Notes: generated from the sequence alone by a model not told the origin. Positions 1 through 8,195 are shown, counted from the first letter of the stretch. The stretch is 22,112 nucleotides of DNA from Mycolicibacterium komanii (GCF_001050035.1 NZ_CVTA01000030.1:1-22112); one strand, 5' to 3'. Numbers and translations are program-made.

Positions 1-377
1 GCCAGCGCGGCCCCATCGCGTACCAGCCGGGTGCGGTGCGCCACCGTGGCCACCATGCGATACGACAGCGCCCCGGCGGCGAACACCGCGGCCACCGCGG
101 GCAGGCGCTGGCGCAGGTCATCGGCGATCGAGAGTTGGTGTGAGGCCACCCCCAGCGACACGCCCTGGGCGGCGGCGACCTCAGCGGCCGCGATCGACCA
201 GTTGTCGATGCACCACTGCTCACGATCGAGCGCCCCGGCCTCGCCGATCAACCGATCCAACACGTCCGCAGAAGCGGCCAACCGCCGCGCACATGCGGCG
301 TTTTCCACCCGCGCCCACGCCCCCACCGCCCCCGCACCCCGGGACCGACCGGCCACCACCACCAACTCATCGAACAT
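1..377 (-). CDS. 13E12/DUF222-family HNH endonuclease-type protein, N-terminal part (runs off window)
   Basis: Reading leftward from an ATG at 375-377, the frame stays open for 125 codons to the window edge. The product begins MFDELVVVAGRSRGAG and continues with DREQWCIDNW, ASHQLSIADDLRQRLP and LSYRMVATVAHRT. These blocks are typical of the N-terminal DUF222 region of the mycobacterial 13E12 (REP13E12) family. Family members usually carry a C-terminal HNH nuclease domain, which would lie outside the window and was not seen. The start is supported by a TACGTT -10 box exactly 7 nt upstream, which fits a leaderless mRNA. 13E12 genes are repeated in mycobacterial genomes, and in M. tuberculosis some copies serve as prophage insertion sites. 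The biological role is unknown. I am confident of the family but not of the full length or activity. Confidence 0.85.
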   Translation of the reverse strand, partial: MFDELVVVAGRSRGAGAVGAWARVENAACARRLAASADVLDRLIGEAGALDREQWCIDNWSIAAAEVAAAQGVSLGVASHQLSIADDLRQRLPAVAAVFAAGALSYRMVATVAHRTRLVRDGAAL

Positions 378-384
378 ACGAACG

Positions 385-390
385 AACGTA
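385..390 (-). promoter_or_regulatory. -10 box for leaderless 13E12 gene
   Basis: On the minus strand the sequence is TACGTT, then CGTTCGT, then ATG. This is a TANNNT hexamer followed by a 7-nt gap to the start codon, the geometry expected when transcription begins at the A of the ATG. No clear -35 box is visible. Confidence 0.5.
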
Positions 391-430
391 ACCGCCCTCC
401 AACCCGCCCCACTAGGGTCACAACCGCATC

Positions 431-439
431 TGTGGATAA
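431..439 (+). other. Single DnaA-box 9-mer in the 378-597 intergenic region
   Basis: TGTGGATAA at this position reads TTATCCACA on the other strand, a perfect match to the E. coli DnaA-box consensus. It is solitary and no cluster was found, so it is not an origin. The surrounding 378-597 gap between two divergent genes otherwise holds their two -10 boxes and no credible ORF. Confidence 0.35.
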
Positions 440-584
440 AACAGAACTTGGGGACAACCGCGCCCAACATGGCCTGAAGACCTGGGGATACCCGGTCGTT
501 TTGTCGGCGTGAGGGCATCGTCGCGACCAAGGCGGATCGGCGTCGCACCTAGAGGGGGACTGGGCAGCGGCTTAACACATGGCC

Positions 585-590
585 TAGATT
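585..590 (+). promoter_or_regulatory. -10 box for leaderless doxX gene
   Basis: TAGATT is followed by a 7-nt gap (TTGTTGC) and then the ATG at 598. This matches the mycobacterial TANNNT pattern with the transcript starting on the start codon. No Shine-Dalgarno sequence precedes the gene, consistent with leaderless translation. Confidence 0.55.
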
Positions 591-597
591 TTGTTGC

Positions 598-1119
598 ATG
601 ACTGCGTACGACGTCGGAGTGCTGATCTTGCGGGTGGTCCTGGGCCTGACCATGGCCGCCCACGGCTACAACAAGTTCTTCGGACCCGGAGGGCTCAAGG
701 GCACCGCCGGGTGGTTCGACAGCATGGGGATGCGGCCGGGAAAGTTCCACGCCCGAGTCGCCGCAACGACCGAGATGGCCGCCGGCATCGGCCTCGCCGT
801 AGGCCTGCTGACCCCGGTCCCGGCGGCGGGCTTCGTCGCGCTCATGCTCGTCGCTGCATGGACCGTGCATCGGCCCAACGGCTTCTTCATCGTCAAGGAG
901 GGCTGGGAGTACAACCTCGTGCTCGCGGCCGCCGCAGTCGGCATCGCCACGATCGGCGCCGGCAAGATCAGCCTCGACCATCTGCTGTTCAGCTCGACGA
1001 GCTTCTACGACCTGCTGCACGGCTGGTGGGGTCTGGTCATCTCGCTCGGTCTCGGCCTCCTCGGCGGCATCGGCCAGCTGGCGATCTTCTACCGCCCGCC
1101 GGCCAAGACCGACGCCTGA
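598..1119 (+). CDS. DoxX-family membrane protein
   Basis: This 173-residue protein has about four hydrophobic segments, near residues 5-22, 56-86, 103-122 and 141-166. It carries the DoxX signature: an N-terminal LILRVVLGLTMAAHGYNKFF segment with Gly-Tyr-Asn-Lys after the first helix, followed by a GGLKGTAGWFDSMGM amphipathic stretch. DoxX proteins are small inner-membrane proteins. In mycobacteria a DoxX partner has been tied to superoxide and thiol stress defence, but most paralogs have no assigned reaction. The start at 598 is chosen because a TAGATT -10 box lies 7 nt upstream. It is followed at 59 bp by the DUF3556 gene, which has its own promoter and operator, so the two are probably separate units. 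Family assignment is firm and function is not. Confidence 0.85.
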   Translation: MTAYDVGVLILRVVLGLTMAAHGYNKFFGPGGLKGTAGWFDSMGMRPGKFHARVAATTEMAAGIGLAVGLLTPVPAAGFVALMLVAAWTVHRPNGFFIVKEGWEYNLVLAAAAVGIATIGAGKISLDHLLFSSTSFYDLLHGWWGLVISLGLGLLGGIGQLAIFYRPPAKTDA

Positions 1120-1151
1120 CGCCGGGCCCGTCGCGAACCGCACCTGCATAG

Positions 1152-1170
1152 CTAGAACACGTTCTAGTCT
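1152..1170 (+). promoter_or_regulatory. KstR-type operator overlapping the -10 box of the DUF3556 gene
   Basis: CTAGAACACGTTCTAG (1152-1167) is an inverted repeat, CTAGAA-N4-TTCTAG. It fits the published KstR operator consensus TNNAACNNGTTNNA at every fixed position. It overlaps TAGTCT (1165-1170), a -10 box 8 nt before the ATG at 1179. A repressor bound here would cover the promoter. KstR itself is not encoded in this window. Confidence 0.7.
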
Positions 1171-1178
1171 GTGTTCCC

Positions 1179-2921
1179 ATGGGGTTCTTGAAGCAGGACG
1201 CGCCCGTCGTCGATTTCGAGGAATGGAGTAAGGGCACTCGCGCCGAGAAGATCGTGCCGATGGCCCGGCATTGGGCCGAGGTGGGATTCGGGACGCCCGT
1301 CGTCCTCCACCTCTTCTACGTCGTCAAGATCCTGCTCTACATCCTCGGCGCGTGGCTGGTCGCGCTCAGCACCACCGGCATCGACGGGTTCACCAACGTC
1401 GCCTCCTGGTACAACGAGCCGATCGTGTTCGAGAAGGTCGTGCTGTACACGATGCTGTTCGAGGTCGTCGGCCTCGGCTGCGGGTTCGGCCCCCTCAACA
1501 ACCGGTTCTTCCCGCCGATGGGTTCGATCCTGTACTGGATGCGGCCGAAGACGATTCGGCTGCCACCGTGGCCGAACCGCATCCCGCTGACCAGAGGCGA
1601 CACCCGCACACCGTTCGACGCGCTGCTCTACGGAGTGCTCCTGGTGCTGCTCGTCGTGGCGATCTTCTCCGACGGCACCGGGCCGATACCCGAACTCGGC
1701 ACGACGGTCGGTGTGCTGCCGGTGTGGCAGATCGGCGCCATCCTCGGCGTCCTCGCCGTGCTGGGGCTACGCGACAAGGTCATCTTCCTGGCCGCGCGCG
1801 GCGAGGTGTACGCCTCGCTCGCGGTCTGCTTCCTGTTCGCCGGGCCCGACATCATCATCGCGGCCAAGCTGGTGTGCCTGACGATCTGGCTCGGCGCCGC
1901 CACCTCGAAGCTCAACAAGCACTTCCCGTTCGTCATCTCCACGATGATGAGCAACAACCCCGTGTTTCGGCCGAAGTGGATCAAACGCAGGTTCTTCGAA
2001 CACTTTCCGGACGATCTGCGGCCAGGCCGGGCGTCGCGGTGGCTGGCGCATTTCAGCACCGCGATCGAAGGACTGGTCCCGCTGGTGCTGTTCTTCTCCC
2101 ACGGTGGATGGCCGACCTACATCGCCGCGTTCGTGATGCTGGTCTTCCACTTCGGCATTCTGTCGTCGATTCCGATGGGTGTTCCGCTGGAGTGGAACGT
2201 CTTCATGATGTTCTCGGTGCTCGCACTGTTCGTGGGGCATACCGACATCGGCCTGAAGGACCTGCAGAGTCCATGGCCGATCGTATTGTTCGCCGTCGTC
2301 GCGGGCACCGTGGTGGTGGGAAACCTGTTCCCGCGCAAGGTGTCCTTCCTTCCTGGCATGCGGTACTACGCGGGAAACTGGGACACCGGGTTGTGGTGTG
2401 TGAAGCCGTCGGCGTCACAGAAGATAGAAGATAACGTGGTCTCGATCGCGAGCATGCCCCAGGCCCAGATGGAGCGGTACTACGGCAGCCCGGAAACCGC
2501 GCAGATGTACCTGTACATGGGATATGCGTTCCGCGCCTTCAACTCTCATGGTCGCGCGATGTTCACGCTCGCGCACCGGGTGATGGCGGGACACAACGAG
2601 GACGATTACGTCCTGACCGACGGAGAGCGCATCTGTAGCACCGCGATCGGGTGGAACTTCGGCGACGGACACATGCACAACGAGCAGCTGATCGACGCAT
2701 TGCAGAAACGCTGCCACTTCGAGCCCGGTGAGCTGCTCATCGTGCTGATCGATGGCCAACCGATCCACAAGCAGCGCCAGGAATACCGCTTGGTCGACGC
2801 TGCCACAGGGGAATTCGAGCGTGGTTACATCAACGTCGCCGACATGGTGACACGACAGCCGTGGGACGACACCATCCCCGTGCACGTGACGTGGCAGAGG
2901 GACAAGGCCGACGCGCCCTAG
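1179..2921 (+). CDS. DUF3556-type multi-pass membrane protein, probable KstR-regulon member
   Basis: This 580-residue protein has a polytopic N-terminal two-thirds and a soluble C-terminal part from about residue 410. Hydrophobic segments lie near 40-63, 86-103, 148-164, 180-197, 206-240, 292-307, 312-332, 340-353 and 364-384. Conserved-looking cytosolic or loop blocks include WLGAATSKLNKHFPFVIS (237-254) and PMGVPLEWNVFM (332-343). The C-terminal part contains WNFGDGHMHNEQLIDALQ. The length and layout match DUF3556, an uncharacterised, mainly mycobacterial membrane family of about 580 residues; I recognise this from memory. The first half loosely recalls HTTM/gamma-carboxylase-like membrane proteins, but that is only an impression. 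The ATG at 1179 has a -10 box 8 nt upstream, and this box overlaps a KstR-type site. That suggests derepression during sterol degradation. The reaction is unknown. Confidence 0.75.
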   Translation: MGFLKQDAPVVDFEEWSKGTRAEKIVPMARHWAEVGFGTPVVLHLFYVVKILLYILGAWLVALSTTGIDGFTNVASWYNEPIVFEKVVLYTMLFEVVGLGCGFGPLNNRFFPPMGSILYWMRPKTIRLPPWPNRIPLTRGDTRTPFDALLYGVLLVLLVVAIFSDGTGPIPELGTTVGVLPVWQIGAILGVLAVLGLRDKVIFLAARGEVYASLAVCFLFAGPDIIIAAKLVCLTIWLGAATSKLNKHFPFVISTMMSNNPVFRPKWIKRRFFEHFPDDLRPGRASRWLAHFSTAIEGLVPLVLFFSHGGWPTYIAAFVMLVFHFGILSSIPMGVPLEWNVFMMFSVLALFVGHTDIGLKDLQSPWPIVLFAVVAGTVVVGNLFPRKVSFLPGMRYYAGNWDTGLWCVKPSASQKIEDNVVSIASMPQAQMERYYGSPETAQMYLYMGYAFRAFNSHGRAMFTLAHRVMAGHNEDDYVLTDGERICSTAIGWNFGDGHMHNEQLIDALQKRCHFEPGELLIVLIDGQPIHKQRQEYRLVDAATGEFERGYINVADMVTRQPWDDTIPVHVTWQRDKADAP

Positions 2922-2943
2922 CCAGCCCGTGACGCCTGGCTAG
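2918..2943. terminator. Possible short bidirectional hairpin between convergent genes
   Basis: CTAGCCAG (2918-2925) and CTGGCTAG (2936-2943) form an 8-bp perfect stem with a 10-nt loop. Each arm contains the TAG stop of one of the two convergent genes. There is no T-tract, so termination activity is uncertain. Confidence 0.35.
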
Positions 2944-3731
2944 CCCATGACGTCGCGGACCTTGACGTCCTCGAGGCCCTGCAACAGCAGTTCCCGCGCG
3001 GTGTCGAGGTGCTTGCGCCAGTGCGCTTCCGCGGCCGCGCCGTCACCGGATCGCAGCAGCTGCATCAGCTTTCGGTACGAGCGCATCAACTTGTCGAAGT
3101 CGGCTCGGGAGACGGGACGGCGTTCCTTGAACAGGAATGCGTTGTGGCGCACCGTGATTTCGTGCAGCATCCCGGCGATGATGGACAGCGTCGCGTTGCC
3201 CGACAGCTCGACGACGCGCCTGTGGAAATCGCCCGTCGTCTCGGCCAAGGTGTCGTTCTTCCAGCCCGACGGCACGTGCTCTTCGAGCAGACGGTCGAGC
3301 TCGTTGAACGACTCTTCGGAACCGGATTCGGCCAGCAGTCGCACCGCCATCGGCTCGATTCCGGCGCGGGCGGTCATCAGGTCGGCGATCGTCGCGCCCG
3401 ACAACTCCAGGAGCAGGCCGGCGGGACGCGCCACGATCTCCGGACCTGGCACCCGCACACGAGCGCCGGTGCGCGAACCGCGCCGCACCTCGACGAGGCG
3501 TTCGGACTCCAGGACCCGGACCGCTTCCCGCAGGGTCGGTCGACTCACCCCGAAGTGGGCCATCAGCTCGGCCTCGTTGGGGAGGAAGTCGCCGTCCTTG
3601 AGCTGGCCGTCGACCACCATCCGGCGCAGCGTGCCCGCGACGAGCTCGGCCGTCTTCGGAGACCGGACCGTCGTTCCGGCGCCGACGCCGTCCGGACCGA
3701 TCATCGGCGCCAGCGGTGTACTTCGAGCCAC
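2940..3731 (-). CDS. GntR-family (FadR subfamily, FCD domain) transcriptional regulator
   Basis: The product is 263 residues from the GTG at 3731. Residues 24-95 form a GntR winged helix-turn-helix, with LPNEAELMAHFGVSRPTLRE and VLESERLVEVRRGSRTG. Residues about 110-255 form the all-helical FCD ligand domain. Candidate metal or ligand histidines lie in GDFHRRV (H170), MLHEITVRH (H190, H195) and AHWRKHLD (H237, H241). FCD regulators usually respond to small organic acids, and some respond to acyl-CoAs. It is divergent from the thiolase/hydratase/dehydrogenase operon across 296 bp that contains operator-like GTAAAC sites, so it probably represses that operon and itself. A GGGGAG sequence lies 5 nt before the chosen GTG. 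GTG 3734 and ATG 3704 are alternative starts. The frame is open to 3935, but the extra N-terminus lacks family similarity and was excluded. Confidence 0.85.
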   Translation of the reverse strand: MARSTPLAPMIGPDGVGAGTTVRSPKTAELVAGTLRRMVVDGQLKDGDFLPNEAELMAHFGVSRPTLREAVRVLESERLVEVRRGSRTGARVRVPGPEIVARPAGLLLELSGATIADLMTARAGIEPMAVRLLAESGSEESFNELDRLLEEHVPSGWKNDTLAETTGDFHRRVVELSGNATLSIIAGMLHEITVRHNAFLFKERRPVSRADFDKLMRSYRKLMQLLRSGDGAAAEAHWRKHLDTARELLLQGLEDVKVRDVMG

Positions 3732-3777
3732 CACATCTCCCCAAGCGATTCTGGCCGTCAGCCAGCTGTACAACTCA

Positions 3778-3783
3778 GTAAAC
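3778..3783. promoter_or_regulatory. GTAAAC half-site upstream of the regulator gene
   Basis: The sequence AGTAAACC around this position repeats the half-site seen in the thiolase promoter at 3952-3957. It lies about 45 bp upstream of the regulator start, where an autoregulatory site would be expected. It is a single half-site only, so the call is tentative. Confidence 0.3.
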
Positions 3784-3943
3784 CATGTGTGTCGGCCACT
3801 GAGAGCGAAGGACTCAGGGCGGCGCCGCGACGCGACACGCGGGAGGGACGAAACGTTATCCCGAATGACCAGGCTGTGCGACCCTCCGCTACGTTCGGCG
3901 GCACCCCTGACGGGCCATGAGGCGCCGTCCACCAACCAGTAGG

Positions 3944-3973
3944 TTGACCTAGTAAACCTTGTTCGTTTACGTT
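3944..3973 (+). promoter_or_regulatory. Sigma-A type promoter of the thiolase operon
   Basis: TTGACC (3944-3949) serves as the -35 box and TACGTT (3968-3973) as a TANNNT -10 box, separated by 18 nt. Transcription would start near 3980, giving a leader of about 48 nt that carries a strong GAAGGAG ribosome binding site at 4014-4020, 7 nt before the ATG. It is a prediction from spacing and consensus only. Confidence 0.5.
3952..3970. promoter_or_regulatory. Inverted repeat inside the thiolase promoter, candidate GntR/FadR operator
   Basis: GTAAAC (3952-3957) and GTTTAC (3965-3970) are perfect inverted arms with a 7-nt spacer. They sit between and across the -35 and -10 boxes, so binding would block RNA polymerase. 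A matching GTAAAC half-site lies near the divergent regulator gene. Confidence 0.45.
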
Positions 3974-4027
3974 CGGGGGTGGACCCCCGCGTGTGGGTGA
4001 ATCATCGAACTTCGAAGGAGAAGTGTC

Positions 4028-5181
<1,154 letters not shown>

Positions 5182-5185
<4 letters not shown>

Positions 5186-5979
5186 CGACCGAAGTGACGA
5201 CACCCGCGGCGCTCACCGAGCGCCGCGGGAACGTCATGCTCATCACGATCAACCGTCCCGAGGCGCGTAACGCCGTCAACAGTGCGGTCAGCACCGCGGT
5301 CGGCGACGCACTGCAGGCGGCGCAGGACGATTCCGAGGTGCGCGCGGTGGTCATCACCGGTGCCGGTGAATCCTTCTGTGCCGGCGCAGATCTGAAAGCG
5401 ATCGCGCGACGGGAGAGCCTGTTTCACCCGGAGCATGCCGACTGGGGTTTCGCCGGTTACGTGCAGCATTACATCGACAAGCCGACCATCGCCGCGGTCA
5501 ACGGCACGGCGCTGGGCGGCGGCACCGAACTCGCGCTCGCCAGCGATCTGGTGGTTGCCGAGGAACGCGCGAAATTCGGTCTGCCCGAAGTCAAGCGGGG
5601 CCTCATCGCCGCCGCTGGTGGGGTGTTCCGCATCGTCGATCACCTGCCGCGCAAGGTCGCGATGGAGCTGCTGTTCACCGGCGAGCCGATGTCGTCGGCC
5701 GACGCGCTCAAGTGGGGCCTGATCAACCAAGTCGTGCCCGACGGGACGGCCGTCGAGGCGGCGCTCGCGCTCGCCGAACGCATCACCCGCAATGCGCCGC
5801 TTGCGGTTTGGGCGAGCAAGCGCGTGGCGATGGGTGTCGACGACGGCGTCATCACGGGCGACGAAGCCGGATGGTCGAGGACCATGCGAGAGATCTCGAC
5901 GGTGATCCGATCAGAAGACGCCAAGGAAGGACCGCTGGCGTTCGCCGAGAAGCGCCAGCCCGTATGGAAGGCCAAGTAA
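5182..5979 (+). CDS. Enoyl-CoA hydratase (crotonase family)
   Basis: The product is 265 residues from a GTG at 5182 that overlaps the thiolase stop codon (GTGA), indicating coupled translation. The crotonase fold signatures are GESFCAGADLKAIA (62-75), the oxyanion-hole segment ALGGGTELALASD (110-122) and FGLPEVKRGLI (132-142). Glu116 and Glu136 align with the two catalytic glutamates of rat crotonase (E144 and E164). It should therefore be an active hydratase, adding water to trans-2-enoyl-CoA. The family also includes isomerases and dehydratases, so the precise reaction is inferred from context. GTG 5194 is a possible alternative start. The open frame extends upstream to 4981, but only as an out-of-frame shadow of the thiolase. 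Confidence 0.9.
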
Positions 5980-5986
5980 GCGCCCT

Positions 5987-6042
5987 GACGAGCGCTTGCG
6001 CGAGGAAGAGTTAACACCGACGAGCGCTTGCGCGAGGAAGAG
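5987..6042 (+). repeat. Tandem 24-bp leader module (two identical copies, 32-bp period)
   Basis: Positions 5987-6010 and 6019-6042 are identical over 24 bp, with core GAGCGCTTGCGCGAGGAAG. The second copy supplies the GAGGAAGAG ribosome binding site for the acyl-CoA dehydrogenase; its ATG is 33 nt after the start of the copy. The first copy is not followed by a start codon at that distance. A related version lies at 14751-14776. Confidence 0.8.
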
Positions 6043-6051
6043 AAAACAGTG

Positions 6052-7194
6052 ATGAAGAGAACGATCTACGAAGCCGAACACGAAGCGTTTCGGGAAACCG
6101 TCAAGGAGTACATCGAGCGCGAGCTCGTCCCCAACCACGAGAAGTGGGAGACCGAGCGCATCGTCGACCGGTCGGCGTACACCGCCGCCGGCGAGTACGG
6201 GCTCATCGGGTTCAACATGCCCGAGGAGTTCGGCGGCGGCGGCTCAGACGACTTCCGGTTCAACGCGATCATCGATGAGGAGATCGCCAAGGCCGGTGTC
6301 CACGGACCCGCGCTGAGCCTGCACAACGACGTCGTCGGGCCGTACTTCAAGGACCTGACCAACGACGAGCAGAAGCAGCGGTGGCTGCCGGGCATCGCCA
6401 GCGGCGAGACGATCATCGCGGTCGCGATGACCGAACCCGGCGCGGGCAGCGACCTGGCCGGCATCCGCACCTCCGCGGTGCGCGACGGTGACGACTGGAT
6501 CATTAACGGCTCCAAGACATTCATCTCGTCGGGCATCAACTGCGACCTCGTGGTCGTGGTCGCACGCACCGATCCCGAAGCCGGGCACAAGGGCTTCTCG
6601 CTGTTAGTGGTCGAGCGCGACATGGAGGGCTTCAGCCGCGGCCGCAAGCTCGACAAGATGGGCCTGCACTCGCAGGACACCTCCGAGCTGCACTTCGAGA
6701 ACGTCCGCGTGCCGAACGCCAACCTGCTGGGCAAGGAAGGTCGCGGTTTCTATCACCTGATGACCAACCTGCCCTCGGAGCGGCTGTCGATCGCCATCTC
6801 GGCCATCGCCGGTGCGCGCGCCGTGTTCGACGAGACGCTGCAATATGCCAAGGACCGCAAGGCTTTCGGCCAGCCGATCGGCAGCTTCCAGCACAACCGG
6901 TTCCTGCTCGCCGAGATGGAGACCGAGCTGGAGGTCACCGAGACCTACATCGACCGCTGCCTGCAGGGTGTGGTCGACGGTGAGCTGACCGCCGTCGAGG
7001 CGGCCAAGGCCAAGTGGTGGGCGACCGAGGTCGCCAAGAAGGTCGTCGACCAGTGCGTGCAGCTGCACGGCGGTTACGGCTACATGATGGAGTACCGCGT
7101 CGCCCGCGCCTACGTCGACGGACGGATCCAGACGATCTTCGGTGGCACCACCGAGATCATGAAGGAGATCATCGGCCGCGATCTGGGCGTCTAG
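6052..7194 (+). CDS. Acyl-CoA dehydrogenase (FadE-type)
   Basis: This is a 380-residue flavoprotein of normal length. The N-terminal helical domain is about 1-120, the FAD-contacting beta domain carries AMTEPGAGSDLAGIRTSA (125-142), and the C-terminal helical domain contains AKDRKAFGQPIGSFQ (266-280) and QLHGGYGYMMEY (337-348). Near the C-terminus IFGGTTEIMKEI has glycine (G364) where MCAD-type enzymes have the catalytic Glu. Glu243 in LPSERLSIA matches the helix-G catalytic base of isovaleryl-CoA and long-chain dehydrogenases, so the enzyme should be active and of that type. It would oxidise an acyl-CoA to the 2-enoyl-CoA and pass electrons to ETF. ATG 6052 is preferred for its ribosome binding site; in-frame GTG 6049 and TTG 6028 are alternatives. 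It is the third gene of the thiolase operon, 72 bp after the hydratase. Confidence 0.92.
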   Translation: MKRTIYEAEHEAFRETVKEYIERELVPNHEKWETERIVDRSAYTAAGEYGLIGFNMPEEFGGGGSDDFRFNAIIDEEIAKAGVHGPALSLHNDVVGPYFKDLTNDEQKQRWLPGIASGETIIAVAMTEPGAGSDLAGIRTSAVRDGDDWIINGSKTFISSGINCDLVVVVARTDPEAGHKGFSLLVVERDMEGFSRGRKLDKMGLHSQDTSELHFENVRVPNANLLGKEGRGFYHLMTNLPSERLSIAISAIAGARAVFDETLQYAKDRKAFGQPIGSFQHNRFLLAEMETELEVTETYIDRCLQGVVDGELTAVEAAKAKWWATEVAKKVVDQCVQLHGGYGYMMEYRVARAYVDGRIQTIFGGTTEIMKEIIGRDLGV

Positions 7195-7232
7195 CCGGCC
7201 CAGCCGGCGGCGTCCACGTCCGGCCTAACGCC

Positions 7233-7266
7233 AAAGCCCCCGAAACAACGGAGTTTCGGGGGCTTT
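7233..7266. terminator. Bidirectional intrinsic terminator between fadE and FAS1 genes
   Basis: A perfect 14-bp stem (AAAGCCCCCGAAAC with GTTTCGGGGGCTTT) and a 6-nt loop lie between the ends of two convergent genes. The A-rich left and T-rich right ends suit termination on both strands. This is the clearest terminator in the window. Confidence 0.9.
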
Positions 7267-7283
7267 CGCGTGTCGTGGAACGA

Positions 7284-8036
7284 TCAGGCGGTCGGAGCCT
7301 CAGCCGGGGCCGGCTCGGCCGGTGCGGCCGGTTCGGTGGTCTCGGTGGTCGTCTCGGTCGTGGTCGTCTCGCTGGTCGACGTCGCAGACGGGGTGACCGC
7401 ATCCGGCGGGGTGGCCGGATCGAGCACCGCGTCGATCAGGTAGATCCGGGCGTTCGCCGCCTGGATGCCACCGCAGACCACCTTGGCGGTGTCGTTGACC
7501 GTGACGTCGGCGTTCTCACCGGTCACCTTGATCTCGGCGCCCTGCTGCGTCGGCCGCTGACCCTTGACGTCCTTGGGTCCGAGGATCCCGAGGAAGACGT
7601 GGTAGTAGTCGAAGTCCGTCAGCGCGGCGGGGTTGGCCTTCAGCGCGTCCAGCTGCGCGGGCGGAAGCGCGGCGAACGCCTCGTTCGTCGGCGCAAAGAT
7701 CACGTACGGGCCGTTCTCGAGGACGGGCACCACGTTCACGGCGGGATTGAACCCACCCGAGATCGCGGAGTAGAAGGTGCTCGCGTCCGGGATGGCCTGC
7801 AGGGCCTGACCTACGGGAAGGTTGTTCAGCGACTTCCAGTTGGGCACGGCCTCCTTGAAGGCGTCGCAGCCCTTGCCCTCCGGGTTCGGGATCTCGACCT
7901 CCTTCGTGGTGGTCGGCTCGGCGGGCTGCTCGGGCGCGGGCGGGTCGGCGTACGCGGTCACGGCCAACGGCACCGAAAAGGCGATCGCGGCGATTCCGGC
8001 GGTGGCACCAAGAGCTTTGCTGGTGCGAGTCTTCAC
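7284..8036 (-). CDS. Secreted fasciclin (FAS1) domain protein, MPT70/MPT83-like
   Basis: The 250-residue product starts with a signal peptide (MKTRTSK, hydrophobic 9-28, cleavage probably after AYA at 28-30). There is no lipobox cysteine, so it should be released like MPT70 rather than anchored like MPT83. The FAS1 domain spans about 65-207, with VIFAPTNEAFAALP (112-125), the YYHVFLG block (144-150) and ARIYLIDAVLDP (196-207). Cys57 and Cys188 bracket the domain, as the disulfide does in MPT70. The C-terminal 40 residues are rich in Thr, Ala, Pro and Glu and could be O-mannosylated. FAS1 proteins mediate adhesion or surface interactions, but the partner is unknown. The GTG start has GAGGAG 6 nt upstream and its own promoter. 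It is monocistronic. Confidence 0.9.
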   Translation of the reverse strand: MKTRTSKALGATAGIAAIAFSVPLAVTAYADPPAPEQPAEPTTTKEVEIPNPEGKGCDAFKEAVPNWKSLNNLPVGQALQAIPDASTFYSAISGGFNPAVNVVPVLENGPYVIFAPTNEAFAALPPAQLDALKANPAALTDFDYYHVFLGILGPKDVKGQRPTQQGAEIKVTGENADVTVNDTAKVVCGGIQAANARIYLIDAVLDPATPPDAVTPSATSTSETTTTETTTETTEPAAPAEPAPAEAPTA

Positions 8037-8068
8037 TTACGGCTCCTCAGCTAGACAGGTCGAAACGC

Positions 8069-8098
8069 ATGTTAAAGGCAGCGCTACGCGACTGCCAA
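8069..8098 (-). promoter_or_regulatory. Promoter of the FAS1 gene
   Basis: On the minus strand TTGGCA (8093-8098) and TAACAT (8069-8074) are separated by 18 nt. This fits a sigma-A type promoter with a short leader that carries the GAGGAG ribosome binding site at 8043-8048. Confidence 0.5.
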
Positions 8099-8195
8099 AG
8101 TCGTCACCTCGCCAAACGGTCCCCGCATGCCCTCTGACCTGCGCGTTGTCAATCTGCCCACATAGTGCCCCGAATGGCCGCAAAAGGCCCATGCA

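Noticed and set aside
425..445. Replication origin
   Set aside because: Only one DnaA-box-like 9-mer was found, with no AT-rich stretch and no dnaA/dnaN genes nearby.
418..1149. 243-codon minus-strand frame over doxX
   Set aside because: Low-complexity antisense shadow of the DoxX gene and its upstream region with no domain similarity.
3732..3935. Longer N-terminus for the GntR regulator (start near 3935)
   Set aside because: The extra residues lack family similarity and would cover the likely regulatory region. A GGGGAG site supports a start at 3731/3734.
2947..3942. 331-codon frame on the plus strand
   Set aside because: It is the exact antisense of the GntR/FCD regulator, which has clear domains. 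The product is a Ser/Arg/Thr-rich shadow.
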